From assembly GCF_014837155.1 (NCBI RefSeq), contig NZ_JACYHA010000007.1, positions 112,764-176,763 of the forward strand: DNA of 64,000 nt, given 5' to 3'. The position numbers were made by a program, and so were the translations under genes. Source of the DNA: Litchfieldia stipae (GTDB lineage Bacteria; Bacillota; Bacilli; Bacillales; Bacillaceae_L). Below, one piece after another: positions 61,463-64,000 of this stretch (within the stretch, counting starts at the first letter, position 1; every line of letters begins with the position of its first letter). The notes beneath the pieces are model-generated. The model did no database searches. It was given only the letters and a program-made list of their open reading frames with translations, and had not been told where the DNA came from.

Positions 61463-62323
61463 TTAAAACCCTATTTCAGCAAACACCATTCGGTCTTTCC
61501 CGTTAATATCATTAACTACTTCGACGAGAGCATTCGTAAAAGTTTCACGAAGCATCGATACGACAGCTTCTCCTTGTCCAACACCAACTTCAAACGCAAC
61601 AATACCTCGTTCCTTTAAGACTTGTGGAATTTCTACCATGAAGCGACGGTAAAAGTCGAGGCCATCTACACCCCCTACTAATGCTCGCTCAGGCTCGTGG
61701 TCCTTCACCACCGTTGATAGAGTCAGCATGTCCGCTTCTGGAATATAGGGAGGGTTAGACACTACAACATCCACCTTCACTCCTTGCTCGATCAAGGGCA
61801 ACAGCAAATCTCCATGCAAAAATGTAACCTTGGATCCCAGCTGCTCTGCATTTTTTCTAGCAACATCAATCGATTCCTCGGCAATATCGACGGTATATAC
61901 ATTTGCCCCTGAGTGTTCAAGCGCTAACGAAATGGCAATCGCGCCACTCCCCGTTCCAACATCCACTAGATCGACCTCTTTGAGCTGGTGTTTCTTCATT
62001 CTATTGAGGACGCCCAATACCAATTCTTCCGTTTCAGGTCTTGGGATTAGAACTTCTTCGTTCACCAAAAATGGTCTTCCATAAAACTCTTCAAAGCCAA
62101 TTAAATATTGTAATGGATACCCTTTAGCGATTCGTTCGATTCCTTCGATAAAAACTTGAATCACCTCGGGCGCTAGCTCCTCACGTAGTTCTGCTAAGAG
62201 CTTAGAACGATCCATCTTTAGTAAAAATTGTAGCAATAGCTCTCCCGCATTTTCATCTCGACCATGTTCCCGTAAAAAAGAAGAAGCCCAGTTGAGGGCT
62301 TCGTACACTTTTTTAAATGACAT
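61463..62323 (-). CDS. prmC: Peptide chain release factor N(5)-glutamine methyltransferase
   Basis: A 286-residue SAM-dependent methyltransferase that modifies the GGQ glutamine of release factors. It has the N-terminal substrate domain (about residues 1-80), the SAM-binding [14 protein letters not shown] and the catalytic NPPY in [11 protein letters not shown]. It shares one base with the prfA stop (62323), so it is translationally coupled to its own substrate protein. Confidence 0.95.
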   Translation of the reverse strand: MSFKKVYEALNWASSFLREHGRDENAGELLLQFLLKMDRSKLLAELREELAPEVIQVFIEGIERIAKGYPLQYLIGFEEFYGRPFLVNEEVLIPRPETEELVLGVLNRMKKHQLKEVDLVDVGTGSGAIAISLALEHSGANVYTVDIAEESIDVARKNAEQLGSKVTFLHGDLLLPLIEQGVKVDVVVSNPPYIPEADMLTLSTVVKDHEPERALVGGVDGLDFYRRFMVEIPQVLKERGIVAFEVGVGQGEAVVSMLRETFTNALVEVVNDINGKDRMVFAEIGF

Positions 62324-63390
62324 TACTCGGCTTGCTCCATCTTCAAGGCTTGATCTTCCATGATTAATGCGTCAATCACTTCATCAAGCTTACCCGTTAA
62401 AATTTGGTCGAGTTTTTGAATGGTTAAGCCAATACGGTGGTCTGTTACACGGTTTTGTGGGAAATTGTACGTACGGATACGCTCTGAACGGTCTCCTGTA
62501 CCTACCGCTTGCTTACGATTTTGATCGTATTCAGCTTGTGCTTCACGTTGAAACTTATCGTATACACGCGCACGTAATACTTTCATCGCCTTTTCTTTGT
62601 TCTTAATTTGAGATTTTTCATCCTGACAAGATACAACAACACCAGTTGGTAAGTGAGTTAAACGAACCGCTGACATCGTCGTATTAACACTCTGTCCACC
62701 AGGACCACTTGATGCAAATGTATCAACACGGATATCTTTATCATGAATATCGACTTCAACTTCCTCTGCCTCCGGTAAAACAGCGACAGTTGCCGTTGAC
62801 GTATGAATACGTCCACCTGATTCCGTTTCAGGTACACGTTGAACACGGTGTGCTCCATTTTCAAATTTCAGCTTTGAAAATGCACCTTTGCCGTTAATCA
62901 TGAAGATAATTTCTTTATATCCACCAACACCTGTTGAGTTAGCTTCCATGACTTCTGTCTTCCAGCCCTGAACCTCAGCAAAACGGCTGTACATGCGATA
63001 TAAATCACCAGCAAATAAAGCTGCTTCGTCTCCACCTGCTGCTCCACGGATCTCCATGATTACGTTCTTGTCATCATTAGGATCTTTTGGAAGTAAAAGA
63101 ATTCTTAGACGCTCTTGAAGTTCTGTTTGACGATCTTCTAGTTCACCAATTTCTTCTTTTACCATCTCACGCATCTCAGAATCAAGTTTGTCATCAAGCA
63201 TCGCTTTCGCATCATCAAGCTGCTCTTTCACTTCTTTGTATTCTCTATATGCTTCAACAGTCTCTTGTATATCTGATTGTTCTTTTGAATAATCACGTAA
63301 TTTCGATGTATCATTTACGATATCAGGATCGCTTAATAATTCATTTAATTTTTCATAACGTGCTTCTACAGCTTCCAAACGGTCAAACAC
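62323..63390 (-). CDS. prfA: Peptide chain release factor 1
   Basis: A 355-residue release factor for UAA and UAG. The GGQ motif is in [17 protein letters not shown] (residues about 225-235). The start is a GTG at 63390 (GAGGTGA 5 nt upstream), giving [19 protein letters not shown]; the frame is open to 63453. It is the first gene of the prfA-prmC operon, with the fourth tandem array upstream. Confidence 0.96.
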   Translation of the reverse strand: MFDRLEAVEARYEKLNELLSDPDIVNDTSKLRDYSKEQSDIQETVEAYREYKEVKEQLDDAKAMLDDKLDSEMREMVKEEIGELEDRQTELQERLRILLLPKDPNDDKNVIMEIRGAAGGDEAALFAGDLYRMYSRFAEVQGWKTEVMEANSTGVGGYKEIIFMINGKGAFSKLKFENGAHRVQRVPETESGGRIHTSTATVAVLPEAEEVEVDIHDKDIRVDTFASSGPGGQSVNTTMSAVRLTHLPTGVVVSCQDEKSQIKNKEKAMKVLRARVYDKFQREAQAEYDQNRKQAVGTGDRSERIRTYNFPQNRVTDHRIGLTIQKLDQILTGKLDEVIDALIMEDQALKMEQAE

Positions 63391-63489
63391 ATCATTCACC
63401 TCTATTTTAGTCCATAACATTCTAAGTATAGTATAGGTTATGTAGAGCGTCAAAGCAAATTCACCAATTTTTTAAAAAAGAAAGCTGTC

Positions 63490-64000
63490 TATTGATGAGT
63501 TCAATGAAAGAGGGTAAGAATCCAACGGAAGTGATGTATGATTCAACGGAAGTGAACTTCCTGGATGTAGCTTATCAATTTATTCAACCAAATCATGGCG
63601 GCATCCAACGAAAGTGATGCTTGTTTCAACGGAAGGGGCCTTCCTGATTGTAGCTTATCAATTTATTCAACGAATTCATGGTGGAATCCAACGAACTTGT
63701 GCCTTAATCCAACGAAAGTGAGGCTTGATTCAACGGAAGGGCCTTCCTGGCTGTAACATATCAATTTATTCAACGAAATCATGGGGGAATCCAACGAACT
63801 TGTGCCTTAATCCAACGAAAGATATGCTTGATTCAACGGAAGGGGCCTTCCTGGCTGAAGCAAATCAAGTAATTCAACCAAATCATGGCGGAATCCAACG
63901 AACTTGTGCCTTAATCCAACGAAAGATATGCTTGATTCAACGGAAGGGGCCTTCCTGGCTGAAGCAAATCAAGTAATTCAACCAAATCATGGCGGAATCC
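63490..64000. repeat. Tandem array, TCAACGAA family (array 4 of 4, cut by window end)
   Basis: About five units in the same orientation as arrays 1 and 2. The cores TTCAACGGAAG, TCCAACGAA and TTCAACCAA are spaced mainly 21 bp. The hairpin here is GGAAGGGGCCTTCC. It continues past the window. It lies upstream of prfA. Confidence 0.87.

Overview
The window looks like an origin-proximal chromosomal segment of a spore-forming member of the Bacillaceae (Bacillus sensu lato). Three things support this. The sporulation genes spoIIR, spoIID and spoIIQ are present. Shine-Dalgarno sites are strong and TTG/GTG starts are frequent. The gene order prfA-prmC-spoIIR-ywlB-ywlC-mntP(ywlD)-ywlE-rpiB(ywlF)-ywlG-glyA-upp-atp...ywzB-murAA-spoIID-spoIIQ is that of the Bacillus subtilis region. 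Almost every gene is on the minus strand. The c subunit of the ATP synthase has the neutralophile glycine motif, so an extreme alkaliphile is unlikely. The exact genus cannot be read from this window.

Layout. 1-4.5 kb: a cNMP/CBS/DUF294 regulator (cut by the window edge) and a two-subunit sodium:solute symporter. 4.6-10.9 kb: a gamma-glutamyltransferase, a two-gene chromate transporter, pyroglutamyl peptidase and a DUF1028 hydrolase, divergent from an Lrp/AsnC regulator (compare ywrABCD of B. subtilis). 11-12.9 kb: a yxlEFG-like ABC exporter. 13-15.4 kb: a membrane sensor kinase. 15.4-22.4 kb: spoIIQ, a GntR-controlled ABC exporter, spoIID and murAA. 24-35.6 kb: ywzB and an 11-gene complex I operon (nuoABCDHIJKLMN, no nuoEFG). 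37-44.5 kb: the ATP synthase operon. 44.8-50 kb: a Vpr-like secreted protease, upp and glyA. 50-56.4 kb: an ECF sigma/anti-sigma pair, ywlG, rpiB, a chemoreceptor, ywlE and mntP. 57.8-63.4 kb: a NERD protein, ywlC with a DnaA-box cluster, ywlB, spoIIR, prmC and prfA.

The main non-standard feature is the intergenic DNA. Eight long gaps hold local tandem arrays from three families that differ in sequence but have similar periods (about 53 bp or about 103 bp), each built from short repeated cores. One family (TCAACGAA, four arrays) has cores spaced 21 bp apart and carries a small hairpin whose two arms change together between copies. Two dispersed families are also present: a 75-125 bp element with inverted ends (six copies, one orientation, some inside the nuo and atp operons) and a GGTGCCTGGCACC REP-like hairpin. 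No matching transposase, cas gene or other protein partner lies in the window.

Functionally, the core is respiration and ATP synthesis (nuo, atp), nucleotide and one-carbon supply (upp, glyA), translation quality (prfA, prmC, ywlC), envelope synthesis (murAA) and the forespore-mother cell pathway of sporulation (spoIIR, spoIID, spoIIQ). Lineage-specific cargo has been inserted between these conserved blocks.
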